Under the pieces are notes generated by a model. That model made no database searches and was not told where the DNA came from. It saw only the letters and a list, made by a program, of their open reading frames with translations. From contig NC_133301.1 in NCBI RefSeq assembly GCF_005239225.2, forward strand, positions 8,928,318-8,992,317: DNA of 64,000 bases, in the 5' to 3' direction. The stretch comes from Populus alba. Lineage: Eukaryota > Streptophyta > Magnoliopsida > Malpighiales > Salicaceae. The number at the start of each line of letters is the position of its first letter. Position 1 is the first letter of the stretch. Positions 22,865 through 35,315 of this stretch are shown here, piece by piece. Position numbers and translations under genes: made by a program.

Positions 22865-25296
22865 AGAGCCAGCTATCATCAAGTAAGAATAAATCCTTTT
22901 GATGTTAATAAAACTGCTTTTCATACTCATAACGACCACTACGAATATCTCATAATGCCTTTTGGCCTGTGTAACACACCCTCGACATTCCAAGCCATTA
23001 TTTCAGCCTTACCTTCAAAAGTTTATTTTGGTCTTTTTTTTATGATATTTGGGTATATAGCCTTACTTGGAATGAACATCTGTTGCATACTAGACAAACA
23101 TTGGAAACTTTGTGACAACACCAATTCTTTGCCAAGGCCAATAAGTGCGTGTTTGGCCAACATGAACTAGAATAGTTGGGGTATATTGTCACACATCAGG
23201 ATGTGAAGGTTGATAACAGTAAAATTGCAGTGATGGTTACATGGCCACCCCCACTACTATGTCTGAGTTACGTGGTTTTTTAGGCCTAACAGGATATTAT
23301 AGTAAATTCATTCAGAACTACAACATCATAGCAAGACCCCTGAACAATATACTTAAGGAGGGAAAATGTGGCTGGAATGAAGAAGCCAACACAGCCTTTC
23401 TAGCTCTCAAACAGACAATGACAACTGCATCTATATTAACTATGCATAATTTCGATGACTCTTTCACCATTGAAACCAATGCATCTAGGGACAGAATTGG
23501 TGCAGTTTGTCACAACAAGGCAAGTTGATAGCGTTCATGGGTCGAGCCTTGGGGGTTACAAAAAAAATCCTAGTCTACTTACGCCAATGAGATGCTGACC
23601 ATTATAGAGGCCTTACACTTATGGCGTCCTTATCTCCTGGAAAAAAAATTCTTCATTCTCATTAATCACTATAGTTTGAAATATTTGTTGGAATAACGTG
23701 TGTCTACACCTGAACAATAAAAATGGATGATCAAGCTTATAAGCTATGATTATAAGATTATTTATCACCGAGGCCATGAGAATTCAGTAGTGGACGCCTT
23801 CTCTCGCAGATCTGGTAGTCCTATTCTTCACCACTTGCACATGCTGACACTGACTATATGGGATGAAATTCAAAAGGCTTATGCAGGTGAATCTTACATG
23901 CAATCTCTAACTTGCCTGGCCAAGGATCAACTAGCTAGACCGCATGCATGGTGTAATGGGTTGTTGTTCTTTAAAGGAAGAGTAGTTATTCCTTCTCAAG
24001 CAACACTATGGTCACAATTACTTTATGAAATGCAACATACAAAAATTCGAGGACACTCTTGGGTCTTACGAACATTCAAGAAATTAGCTTAACAATTTTA
24101 CTGGCTTAAAATGTACCAAGCGGTGCAAGAGTATGTCAAAAAATGTGATACTTGCTAGTGGGTGAAGTCTGAAACATTGTCTCCAGCGGGCCTCTTACAA
24201 CCGTTACTAGTTCCATGTCAAGTTCGGGACAACATCACTTTAGATTTTATTGAAAGCCTACCGACATCCCAAGGCAAAGAGATGATCTTGGTAGTTGTTG
24301 ACCGTTTGAGTAAGTTTGCTCATTTTCTACCTTTAACTCATCCTTTTACTACTAAAGTCATGGCAGAATGGTTTGTAGAAGGCCTCATTAAATTACATGG
24401 TTTACCCAAGTCCATCATCAACGATTAGGACCCCGTCTTTATTAGCAAATTCTGGCAAGAGTTTTTTCCCATGTCCGGTACCAAACTACAACTTAGTTTC
24501 GCCTATCATCAACAAACTGATGGACAAACAGAGGTTGTTAATCACTGCATTAAATAGTATCTCCGGAGTATGGTTCATCAATGGTCGCGCTAGTGGAGCA
24601 ACTACCTTCCATGAGCTGAGCTATGGTACAATACAACTTATCATGTGTCCATTGGGATGGTCCCTTTTCAGGCCCTACATGGATGCTTGCTTTGTGCAAT
24701 TCCCAGTTACCATAATGGGTGTTCTTCCATTCAGGAAGTAGACCTCAGTCTAGAGGCTCGTGATGAGCTGTTGTGTCAACTTAAATGCAATCTGCCATTA
24801 ATCGCATGAAACAACTTACCGATAAAAAACATTGGGATATTTCTTTCGAAGTGAGAGATTTGGTGTTTCTTAAGTTGCACCCATGCAAGCAATAGACCGC
24901 TTTCAAACATGCCCACCAAAAGCTAGCTAGACGCTTCTATGGCCCATATCCAGTGACACAAAAAATTAGGGTCGTCGCATACAAACTTCACATGTTGGAC
25001 GGTGCTCGCATTCTTTTTGTCTTCCATGTCTCGCTCTTGAAAAAGTACATTGGTGAGTCTGCAATGCCTTTAAAAGAATTGCCACCCATTACTGATGATG
25101 GGGTGGTTATACTTGAACTTCAACTGATCCTGGACATTTCTTAGGTCAAACGAGGAAATAAATTTGAAGAAGACTCTTTGGTATAGTGGAAGCATCTATC
25201 AGATGAGGATGCCATATGGGAGCCCTATCAATCTTTACTCAAGCGATTTCTTTCTATGGACCTTGCGGACAAGCGTCCACTTAATGGGGAGGGTAT
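22865..25296 (+). pseudogene. Chromovirus pol: RT, RNase H, integrase, chromodomain (decayed)
   Basis: [22 protein letters not shown] and [19 protein letters not shown] (22865-23000), then RGFLGLTGYYSKFIQNYN (about 23270). RNase H: FTIETNASRDRIGAV (about 23465) and IIYHRGHENSVVDAFSRR (about 23760). Integrase: KKCDTC zinc residues (24141), LDFIESLPTSQGKEMILVVV with the first Asp (24241), YHQQTDGQTEVVNHC (24500) and the C-terminal barrel FYGPYPVTQKIRVVAYKL (24935). Near 25150-25230 KRGNKFEEDSLV and WKHLSDEDAIWEPYQSL form a chromodomain-like end. Stops and frameshifts interrupt every domain. Confidence 0.85.
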
Positions 25297-25701
25297 TGTT
25301 AGACCATGTCAATCTGAGAGGAGCCTTAAACCCATTCTTAAATATTTAGGATGAGCAGAGGACGTGTAGAATCATGACATGTGCATGCATGCATGCATGC
25401 AACATGGGAAAGGGATGGACTGGGTTATGGAGGTTAATGTGCAGAAGTGCAACAAGAAATGGTCTTTCATCGTTGCAAGTTCTACATTATTTTATTTTTT
25501 TTTGATTGTTTTGCTTTTTCTCACTTTGTTAATTCTCTGTTTTACGTAGGTAGAGTCCATTTTCTTACAATTAGTTTTTCATTGTAATTCATTTTATTTG
25601 TTTGTTTGGACAGGGCTTGCTTATTTAAGCAGCCAATGCTTTTATTAATGGATAAGAAAAATGTACGTTTAACTTGTGGTACTTTTCTCACCCGTAGAGC
25701 A
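25297..25701 (+). repeat. Probable 3' LTR of the chromovirus
   Basis: After a purine-rich tract (AATGGGGAGGGTAT) a segment starts TGTTAGACCATG. It contains a (GCAT)n palindromic run at about 25382-25400 and the promoter-like TTATTTAAGC at about 25620. It may end CCCGTAGAGCA near 25701. No partner LTR is in the window, so both ends are tentative. Confidence 0.45.
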
Positions 25702-26031
25702 AACAAACTTTATTAGCCCTTTACACTTTACATTTGGGATTTATCATATATGAGTGGCAAAAGGGAAATCATTTTAATGTTTATCAATATTTTATTCATA
25801 ATTGATGCAATACATGGATAAGTTATTAAATACAAATGCATTTGCATTCACTATTTCATATTTATCAATATAATGTGCTTTCCAGTGCTTTTTTAATATT
25901 AAAATCACTAACATCCAAAAATACATTTTAATCAACTCATTTTTATTATAAATTATCTAAATTACTAAACAATTTGTAGAAACTACTTCATGTCAAGGCA
26001 TTGAGCATTTTTGCTAGTCGATAATAAGACT
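25702..26031. other. AT-rich intergenic DNA
   Basis: No gene or recognisable element. Confidence 0.5.
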
Positions 26032-26722
26032 ATAAGACCTTTGTTATTATTAAAAAATAAATAAAGATTGTTAATCCATTTAATATTACCATTTGTTCCA
26101 CGTAAAATATTTTATGGATAAAAAATATTTTTTAATGTTTGACTTGTAAAATAATTTTACATATAAATATTTTTCAATAATTATTGTAGAGGAAGAGATG
26201 GTGGTGAGATGATAATGATATAGTGGAGATGATGATGGTCATGAAAGAAAAGATGGCGATGAAATGATGTTGATGGTGGTAAAGGAGGTGGTTGTGATGG
26301 TGGAGAAGAAGGTGGTGATATGGTTGTGGTGGTGGTTACATGATGGTGGTGGAGCAGGTGGCGGTGGTGGAGAAGGTGATGGTGGTGACAAGAAGGAGAT
26401 GGTAAAGAAGGTGGTGGTGGTGGTGGTGAGGTGGAGATGGTAATGGAAAACGTGGTCATGATGGTGAGATGGAAGTGGTGGTTAAAATAATTGGATGATA
26501 TTGCAAGCAAGTGGATTACTACTCATAAAATATTTTATAGAACTTTATGAGCTGAAAATATTTTCCATCAAATAAATAAAGTTTGAAAATTGACAGTAAA
26601 ATCATTTATATTAACTAATTTTCCTGTAAAATATTTTATAGAAAACAAACACAAGAAAATATTTTAAAAAAACAAGCACGAAAAAATTTAAAATTATTTT
26701 TCTGTAAAATATTTTATACGAA
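26032..26722. repeat. Putative MITE-like repeat with GGT/GAT-rich core
   Basis: A purine-rich core (about 26185-26490) of imperfect GGT/GAT/GAA triplets is flanked on both sides by AT-rich arms repeating GTAAAATATTTTAT. The 11-bp word ATAATAAGACT occurs just outside each end (26021-26031 and 26723-26733), like a target duplication. The Pro/His-rich frame on the minus strand is an artefact of the triplets. Confidence 0.4.
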
Positions 26723-26733
26723 ATAATAAGACT

Positions 26734-27540
26734 CTAATAATAAGGCTATTTTATTCAAGAAATTAAGTATTTTAAATACCTTAACCAAAGGGAATGTGAT
26801 TCCACTTATTTTAATCAAATGACTTCTTTATCAAACAAAAATCAAATTTTCATAGCATCTACGATGTTTTGGTGAGGGGAAGCGGAGATTCTTCCATACC
26901 AAGCTCACCTTCAATTCCATCTTGCGGGATTTGTATCTTTTCCAAACCCGATTTAAATTTATTATTATTATTTAACAAAAGTTGAGCATAGTTTTTAACA
27001 CAATTGTCGAGTACATATGTGACCTAATTTATCTAAGATCTCGAGTCTTCAAGTTGTTAGTCAACCATTAACTTTTATAGTAGTGACTAGATAGATAGAA
27101 TAAGTTATATTGTGGGCTGGGTTATTTTTTTTAAAATATAAAAATATATTCATGTAATGCTAGTAATTTTAAAGAAATAAGAAAGATTTGAGATTCAAAT
27201 TATTAACTTAATTGGGTTTAATAAGCCCAATAAATTTAACAAAGACATTGATAGTAAATAAAGCAAGTGTGGTAATTAACCATTAAAAATAAAATGTCAA
27301 TATCATATTCGAGAGGAGATAAAAGAAAAGCTTGTTAGATATTCATCATGTTTTGTCGTCAACACCGCTTTACCACTGAAAAAAGCTCATCGAGATGGTT
27401 CTAATATCATTATAAAAGTCTCCATGATGACATTAAAAGAGGTCACTCACGCCGTCAAAGCAACCCAAACAAATTATTGTGAAATGGGTATCCCATGTTT
27501 ATATTTATTTTATTTTATTCAAAAATAAAATTAATTTAAA
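26734..27540. other. AT-rich intergenic DNA
   Basis: No coding region, RNA gene or element recognised. Confidence 0.5.
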
Positions 27541-28340
27541 AAACTAATTTTTGTATTAAAAAAAAAAAGACAAATAAAAATACATGAGATAACCTAGTCA
27601 TTCTCATAATTAGTGAATAATCCTATAAAATGCAAATAAAAAATTAACGAAGCCCAATCTCCAATCAAATATATGTTGATGGATGATACCAAAAAAATAT
27701 GAAATTCAAAAAATAGGGATCAAAACAAGCAAATTTGAGTGAATCTTCTAAATCTAGATTAGTCTCTCAAACTCGCAACCTATGAAATCTAGATTCAAAG
27801 TCAATTAAGAAGCTAGATTCCCAATAAATTTAATATTGAAGCATGAAATCAGGAAAAAAATATCAATATAAAAAAAAATCCAAGAAAAACAAACTATGAA
27901 AAGAATAAAGATCAAATCTGAAATGAAAACAAATAAAGGAGGATGAAATCATAAAAAAAAAAAAAATCAATTTTAAAAATAATCCTAAATGAAACAAAAT
28001 TGTAATCAAAATAATTAAGACAAAATTTGACCATTGAGAAAATTGAAGGGAGATAAAATTGAAAAAGATTTCCAATTTCACAAATCATTTCAAATAAAAT
28101 AAATAATAATTAAAACAAAAGGGGCCAAATGCAAAGAAAAAAAATAAATCAAAGGGCTCATTTAAAAATCTAAAGGGTCAGACGTTAAAATCAAGTAAGA
28201 GAGAGAAAATAAAAAAAAAAAAAAAAAACAAAGAGCCACCAAAGCTGCTCCAGCCACACACGTCGCCCAGGCATGGGGGGATACTGCGGCAAATTGAACA
28301 TTGTCATGGAAGGCAGAGTTCGGTGATCGAACAACAGTCA
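27541..28340. repeat. Dispersed AT-rich repeat, copy 1
   Basis: Shares a series of phrases in the same order and orientation with 30950-32040: GAGATAACCT, AATTAGTGAA, ACGAAGC(C/T)CAAT, TAGTCTCTCAAACTCGCAAC or similar, AATTTAATATTGAAGCATGA, a run of A, and a final GTCATGGAAGG with TTCG(G/A)T. No protein motif. Its class (non-autonomous element or LTR piece) is unknown. Confidence 0.55.
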
Positions 28341-30949
28341 TATGTCACCCATATACTGACATATAATACCCTATATTTATTGAAGTACTAATTTGCTCCT
28401 GACCAACTTAATTATATCAACAACAAAAATACATATGGAAAGGATGGAAAGCCCCTGGAAGTAAGGTTTATAATTTTTGCCTTTAAAGACACTAAGGTCA
28501 TTTTTTCTATTTTTTATAAAGGAAATGGCCTAAATCCCCTTCCAAATTGTTTAAATTTTTTTCTTCTAAGGGCACTTATGTTAGTTTATTGTGCTAAAAA
28601 AAAGTGGAGATACCATTATAATCTAGATCAATTTTATAATAACAAATGGATCCCGTAAAAAATATTATTTTTTCCTCAAAGGCAATTCATTTGGTTTTTA
28701 TTTTGAAGAGCAGAGATGTAATTGCACCTTTTCAATCCGCAATGTAAAGAGTGCCACAATGTTATGGTATTTAGCTTCTTCTTTTTAAAATTTAATTCCA
28801 AATAATGCAATTTTTAATTTTTATAATCAACACCTATCCATTAATTAAGTAAATCCACTAATTACCAAGAGTTTATATAAAATACTTGGGTGGTTTTAAA
28901 CTCAATTTAGCCATTAGAGCTTCATTCTACAAGATTTTTCTATATAGTTTGCCACCATATTAACTATAAATCTAAGACTTATGGGAAATTCAATATATAA
29001 AATGCATCGTGGATCTCCTCACATAGCATTGTGAACGGACTATTCACAATGTCATTTGTTTTGCCTTTTAAAAAAAAATAGCCATTATTGGATTCAATTA
29101 TAAGTCAATTTGTTAGGGTAGGGTGAGATTGAAAGACATGGGATCAAAGTAAAAAAAAAAAAAAACACAAATGGAATGAGTAGCTTTAAAAAAGTTAGGG
29201 AGAAGTGTTTGTTGTAGTCCCTATACTTTTTAAATTATAAGTATTGGGTCATTTCAGTTTCTAAAATTTAAAGGCAAAATCAATTTTGATCTATAAAAAT
29301 TAATTTTTCTTATTTTTTGGCTCGTAATTGAGAGAGGTAAGAGGAAGTCACTAGAATTCAGCACTAAAAAGAAAATATTTGTCAGCATTGATTCCAACAA
29401 CATCAATGGTCGAAATTAGTATCAAATTGTTCTATTTGACGAGAAGAGATCATATTAGATTTTTTTTTTTACCTTGAAATTGCCTAGAAAAACATATATA
29501 AGCTTGGTAAGATTTTTTATTTTGGGTTATAGGGTGGTTCTTTGGGTTTTGTTAGGTCATGAATGGGTTTATCAAGTTGCCTTTAATGTTTTCTATGCGT
29601 TTTACATAATAAATAATAAGTTGAAGATTTAGTTTTTAAACCAGTCTTTTAATCAAACTAACCAATTGAAAATTACAGCTTTGGTGTCTGAAGCATGATT
29701 TGGATTTTTATTTTGGGATTGTTCTTGTTGTTCTTTTTCTGTAGTTATGGAGAAATCAATGATAAATGAATGAAAAGAAAGAGATGTTGCATTGGTCATT
29801 CTTGTGGGTTCTGCAATAACAATAATAATTGTACTGTTTGAATTGTGTTAAAAAAAAATGCAAATGTTGCCTCAAATACAAACACGCTCATCATAACTGT
29901 TATGTTCCTGCACATGACACAAATACTCGCATGGATTTTCTTCAACAATAAATGTATTTATTTTTGTATTTTAAAAGCATTTTTAAAAAAAATAAAATCA
30001 AACAGTTTCATAAAGTCATTGGCAATGTACAATTGGTAAGTTTGTAGCCGTACATTCAATTGCTAGTTGATTGATATAACTCCATCAGATGAACCCAAAA
30101 TTTACGTGGGGAACAATGGAGCCTCACATTGGCCCTTGTACAATTGATACCCAAACAGAAAAGGGGGCTTATCCAGGCAGGACTCCTAGCTCCCGGACAA
30201 GAAACAGAGCCCACTCCTCTGTTCGTGACCATCCTGGAGGACTTGGATAGAGTCCTGACCCACTCCGAGTATGCTTATGAACCAAAGTTCACTCCATGAC
30301 CTTTGACTCAAATATTATCCGTTTTAAATCCAAATACGCTTCTAGAACACATAGCATGCTAAAAAAAAATAATTTTAATGTAAATTAAAAATTTTATACA
30401 TGAATTTAGTTAAATAAATTAAGAACTATCTATATCAATAAATGAAAAAAAAAGTTATTAATAATAACTAAAGACGTAACTAAAAAAATTAAGAGACAGA
30501 TTTTATATTAAAATATTTGATCTTGTAATACGAGATATTTATCAGGTTGTATTTAATGATTTCATTTATTAAAATTAATTTTTTATTTAATTAAATGATA
30601 GTAGAAACAGACACACACGCATACAATTAATTGAATAAAATCAAAAGGGAAAAAAGATATTATGCATGGTTGCACTTATTAGAAATATTATTCAAAAAAC
30701 AATATATATATATATATATATATATTTGAAAATATGGTTCATTTATATATATATATATATATATATAAAAAAAAAAAAACAAAATTAGAAAAAAAAAATA
30801 AGGCTAGGCATTGCTAGGCCTTGTTAGTTAGGCACTATTAGGCCTAGCTAGTCAGTCCAACATGCATGTGCCATTTGAAAAGAGTCTGCGCTAGTGGGCC
30901 TTATTTTTGTTTAGAATTCCTACGAGGCCGGATGATTAGAAAAGCAAAC
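28341..30949. other. AT-rich intergenic DNA with microsatellites
   Basis: No gene. A more GC-rich block at about 30060-30310 (GGAACAATGGAGCC, AGGACTCCTAGCTCCCGGAC, GAGTCCTGACCCACTCCGAG) looks like an element fragment I cannot classify. (TA)n tracts lie at about 30703-30726 and 30742-30767. Confidence 0.5.
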
Positions 30950-32040
30950 CAAAAAAGATTACAAAGCTTAATCAAAATAACTTAATATTGAAGGATGAAA
31001 CGTAACAAATACTAAATTAAAAAAAAAAAAAAACAATTCTAAAAAAACTTCGAGCCAACCCAGACTAACCTATCAAACCCGCAATCTAATTGGTGGGACT
31101 CATATAAACAAATAGAAAAGAAATTGAACAAAATCACAAAGCCCAATATCAAAAAACTCCAATCTTAAGAGATGGAGCTGGAAAACAATAATATTTTACA
31201 ATTAATCTAATGTTGAATGATGAAATTAGAAGAAAAAAAAACTATCAATTTTAAAACTTTAACAATTAAATTCAATAAAGAATAAAAAATAAAAATAAAC
31301 GAGATAACCTGGATTATTTTTAAAATTAGTGAAAATTATATATATAAAGAAAATAAATAAAAAGAACGAAGCTCAATATCTAATTGAATAAATGCTAAAT
31401 TATGAAAATAAAAAATAATAAAGCAAAATAGGTGAACCTTCTAAACCCCAGTTAATCTCTAAAACTCACAACTCGTGAAATCTTAAACTGATATATCAAT
31501 CAAGAATACCAATTCTTAATGAATTTAATGTTGATGGATGAAATTAGAAAAAAAAAAATCAATTTTAAAAAATAGCAATTAAAAAAATAAGGATTAAATT
31601 TGATAGGGACAAAAAACTTAAATTTAAAGATTTATCTTAAATAAAATAAATAGTAATAAAAAGAATGAGAAAATAAATTTGAAATATGAAAAAAATTAAA
31701 GGGAGTAAAGTTGAAAAATAATTTTAATTTCATTAATACAAATAATAATAAATAGAACATGAACAAAATATGAAGGAATAACAAATTGAAGGGATGATTT
31801 GAAATTTTTAAAGAGTAGGCATTAAAATTAAGGAAAAGAGAGAGGAGGGGGAGGAGGGGGGGGGGAGATTGTCAATGCTATGGTTACAAGCCATATGCAT
31901 GCCTAAACATGGAAGCCATATTCCAATGTTGTCATGGAAGGTTGTGTTCGATCACTAGACGACCTCGTACAAGCCTCCCAAAAAGTGTAGAGGTGACCTA
32001 CACACAGACTCGTGCAATGCTCGTGCCAACCATTTTTTTT
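30950..32040. repeat. Dispersed AT-rich repeat, copy 2
   Basis: Longer relative of 27541-28340. Inside it the phrase TTAATGTTGA(A/T)GGATGAAA recurs about every 270-300 bp, which suggests an internal tandem structure. It ends with a G/A-rich run (about 31838-31867) and GTTGTCATGGAAGG. Confidence 0.55.
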
Positions 32041-34480
32041 AATAATATTTATATTTATTAAATTACAAGATTACTTTTATATCAAGTTGATAATAAAAAT
32101 AAAACTTAAATGAAAATAAAAAAAATCCCCCTAGATATAAGCTAAAGAAAATTCAACTTTGAACGGCATTTAAGTTATTTTAATGTTCTTAAAAAACTAA
32201 AAATACAAAAACACCATTGTATTTCATCTTTTAAATTTCTTAATCTCAGGGTATAATAGTCTTTTTACTGTGCATGATAAAAGTAAAAATACTCAATTTT
32301 CCCTTTTAAATTTGACAATGATAAATGGACCTTTGTAAAATTATTGAATTACCCTTAGTAGAAAGTTTATTGATTTTGTTTTGGCAAGGCAAAATAGGCT
32401 TTTCATTTTGGATTAATATAGTGAAAACCCCATGTCTTTTAGATTTTATTAATTTAAGAGTGACTCATGGCCTTAGAGAACGTTTATTACTAAATTATCT
32501 AAAATTATAGATGAAAAGTGAATTGACATACTTCACTCTATATTCATGTTAATTATATGGACTCAAAGCATTATAAGCAGCTTTAAGCCCTAAGATAAGG
32601 GATTTATTACTTTTTTTTCTTTTTCTTCTTCAAAACTCCATCCTTTTATCCTTTTCCATGACTAAAAATTAAGAAACAATAAGGGTTGGATGTGTCACCA
32701 CCCTTTCTACCACTAAATATCCTACGTTATATTCAAATCTCTAACAACTAGCATAATAAAGGGTTGGCAAAGGCTTTTTTAGCTATTTAAGAACATAATA
32801 AAGCTCTATTAATTCTGTCTTAAGAGTCTATTCCACACCTTCCCTTTAATAAATTTAAACAAGTTTTTATTTATTTATTTATTTTTGTAGAGGGATCAAC
32901 TAGAATGACATAGCTAGTAGTAAAATAAAACATCTTCACTCTCATAACCCCCATAAAATTTATTCTTGTCATTGTGAAGAGAATTATCCAACCATAAATG
33001 GAAAAGAATTTGTCATACAACCATAGTTATAAGAGGTGCCACCACAAACACCATTCCTCGTCATGTATATCTTTGAGCAACTTAGATAGGAAATAACCCT
33101 GAGTAGAATTCAAATTCATGGTTGTCAAAACACTAAAAATGGAATTGTATATTTATTTTTAGTTCATGTGACAAAAATATTTTGCAAAGAAAATTATAAA
33201 ATTGTTATAATTATGAGATTCTTATTGTATCAAAGAATTGATCTTAAAATATTCATGATCAATGCTCTTTTAAATACTTGATATTTATTAGAGTCGTAAA
33301 GACTGATACATATTATGTTTTTTTTTTTCTTTATGAAAGGAAGCAATTGTTCTCATAAGTTGAAGTATAAGGGATATCTAGAATTAATATGTAGTTGTTT
33401 GTCATAAGACATGTACACTGAAATGACCTGCATGAGAATTTCATATGGAGAGATCACTTATGTCTATGAAAAAGCTAATATAACAATTGTGTAAGTGATA
33501 TTTAGACTTAAGATTACTAAGTTATCTTATATAGAGAATGTTATGCTTTGATGTTGTTACAAGTTATCTTAATCGAGGTGACGAAGGTGTAGACATTGGG
33601 TATAACATTAACTATATGAAGATACTTAAGTGATCAAGAGATGATTCATCACACTGTGTGAATTAAAAAAAATATTTCATATGTTCTTAAATAGTATTTG
33701 ACTAAGAAATTCTTGATCAAAGTTGCAAAACAATGTACCTAATCTTCAAATATAAATTAATCAATTGTTGAATTGATAATAAATTAAATTGTTTTAATTT
33801 TTTTAATTCTATTTAATTAGAATTAAAATTTATATTTGAGCATACATATTAAGAACCTAATGGGTCACACACACATTAAGAATCATTAGTTAGAAATTAA
33901 ACTGGGATAATTAATCAAATGTGACTTCATTGAAAATAATTTTAGAAATTAAGCACTACAATATATTTAATTTAGGGATTATAGTTATAGTTCCTAGAAT
34001 AATCAAGTACGCACTTAATTAATTAAATTTCTAAAATTATCCTTAAATAATATATGAATATTATTTAAGGGTCAAATTAATATTTTGTTAATTTATATGG
34101 TTTTTTTAAATTTCCTTATAAATAGTAAGTTATTCCTTTTTTTTTTTTTTTGGAGTGGTTGTCTGTTAGATATAAAAACTACGCAAATCACATAATAGAG
34201 AGCTAACATTGTAGGCATAACAATTCATCTCTCTTAAATAGAAATTTAGAAGATTTTTTATTGGTGGTTCGTATAAATTAATGTTGGAGATCAAATAATT
34301 AGAGGACTCATGATTTCCAACAACTTAACTTTTAAAGAATTATTTAAAGATAAATTCCTAAATAATTTTGGATCTTTCTAACAAAATCCTAAAAATTTCT
34401 AAATAATTTTGTTTTATTATTTTTATTACCTATAAGATATTTAAAAACCCAACAAACAATTTATCACGAACCTTAAGCCT
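32041..34480. other. AT-rich intergenic DNA, no gene recognised
   Basis: Short frames only. The stretch 33100-34320 has the look of an old LTR (TATA-like boxes, long T run at about 34139), but I found no partner copy or ends. Confidence 0.4.
34041..34070. repeat. Perfect inverted repeat, 13-bp arms, 4-bp loop
   Basis: Left arm CCTTAAATAATAT (34041-34053), loop ATGA, right arm ATATTATTTAAGG (34058-34070). AT-rich; it could extrude as a hairpin or be coincidental. Confidence 0.75.
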
Positions 34481-35315
34481 AGCAGGAGCTTCACTTCCGT
34501 GCTGCCATAATTGCATGCTTTCAAATATCTGCAAATTTTTTCTTTTTTAAAAAAAAAATGAAGGTCGAGATATCATATTAAGCTTAGTGTAATTTCTCAC
34601 AACAATAGCGTTGAGTTTGCATCATATTGTTACACGGCAACATCATGAGAATAACAGTGCATTCACATTTTCTTGCATTGTCAAAGTCAAAAGGGAAAGG
34701 CAGGAGGAGGCGCACATAATTGAGGAGGAACAGAGCATGTCAAAATTTAATTAATTAGTTGGCAGGCAAAATCCGTTGAAGCCTGCTTGCTCCCCACTCC
34801 AATAAATTATATAACCTTTTCTGTCCATTCCTACTGCCAACCAAACTTGGAGACGGCTAAAATAAAAACATAAAGGCCATCGTACACGTGCCGCCCAATA
34901 GAGCATTCGGACCACAAAGAGAAGGTTGACATGTTGACCGCATTAAGGGCCGTCAAATTAGACAGGTTGTTAGCAGCTAAAAAGAACTATCTACTAATTA
35001 AATATAACATTCAATTCATCTCCAGTCACTTGAAAAAATAGTATTTCTTAACCAAAAAGAAGAAAAGAAGAAGAACACGAACTCAAGTTTCTACATGAGA
35101 GAACATGTCAGCAGTTCATTTATCCAATGAGCTTACAGCTTCCATTTATCCAAGAAATTGAAAAAAAATATATTTTATATATATATATATATAAATACAT
35201 ACAACTTAAAAATAAGGTGTATCTGAGACTCAAACAGGTATGATGCTACTACACAAGTAAAGTGACAGGTGGCAAGGAGACTAACGCCATTCTAGCCACA
35301 ACGCTTTCTCACTGT
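34481..35315. other. Downstream flank and probable 3'UTR of FATB
   Basis: Lies 3' of the FATB stop codon. Minus-strand transcript sequence here is AT-rich with a (TA)n tract at about 35175-35195. The polyadenylation site cannot be placed with confidence. No other gene seen. Confidence 0.5.

Larger units (their letters stand above)
22865..25701 (+). mobile_element. Decayed Ty3/gypsy chromovirus (Reina-like), 5' part missing
   Basis: RT, RNase H, integrase and a chromodomain-like end are readable in order on the plus strand, followed by a G/A-rich tract and a probable LTR. The part 5' of the RT motif [10 protein letters not shown] is absent, since a solo or truncated LTR abuts it. It belongs to a different gypsy branch from the LOG carriers. 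Confidence 0.8.

Noticed and set aside
26181..26510. Minus-strand Pro/His/Ser-rich 109-codon frame
   Set aside because: Produced by GGT/GAT triplet repeats and not a plausible protein gene.
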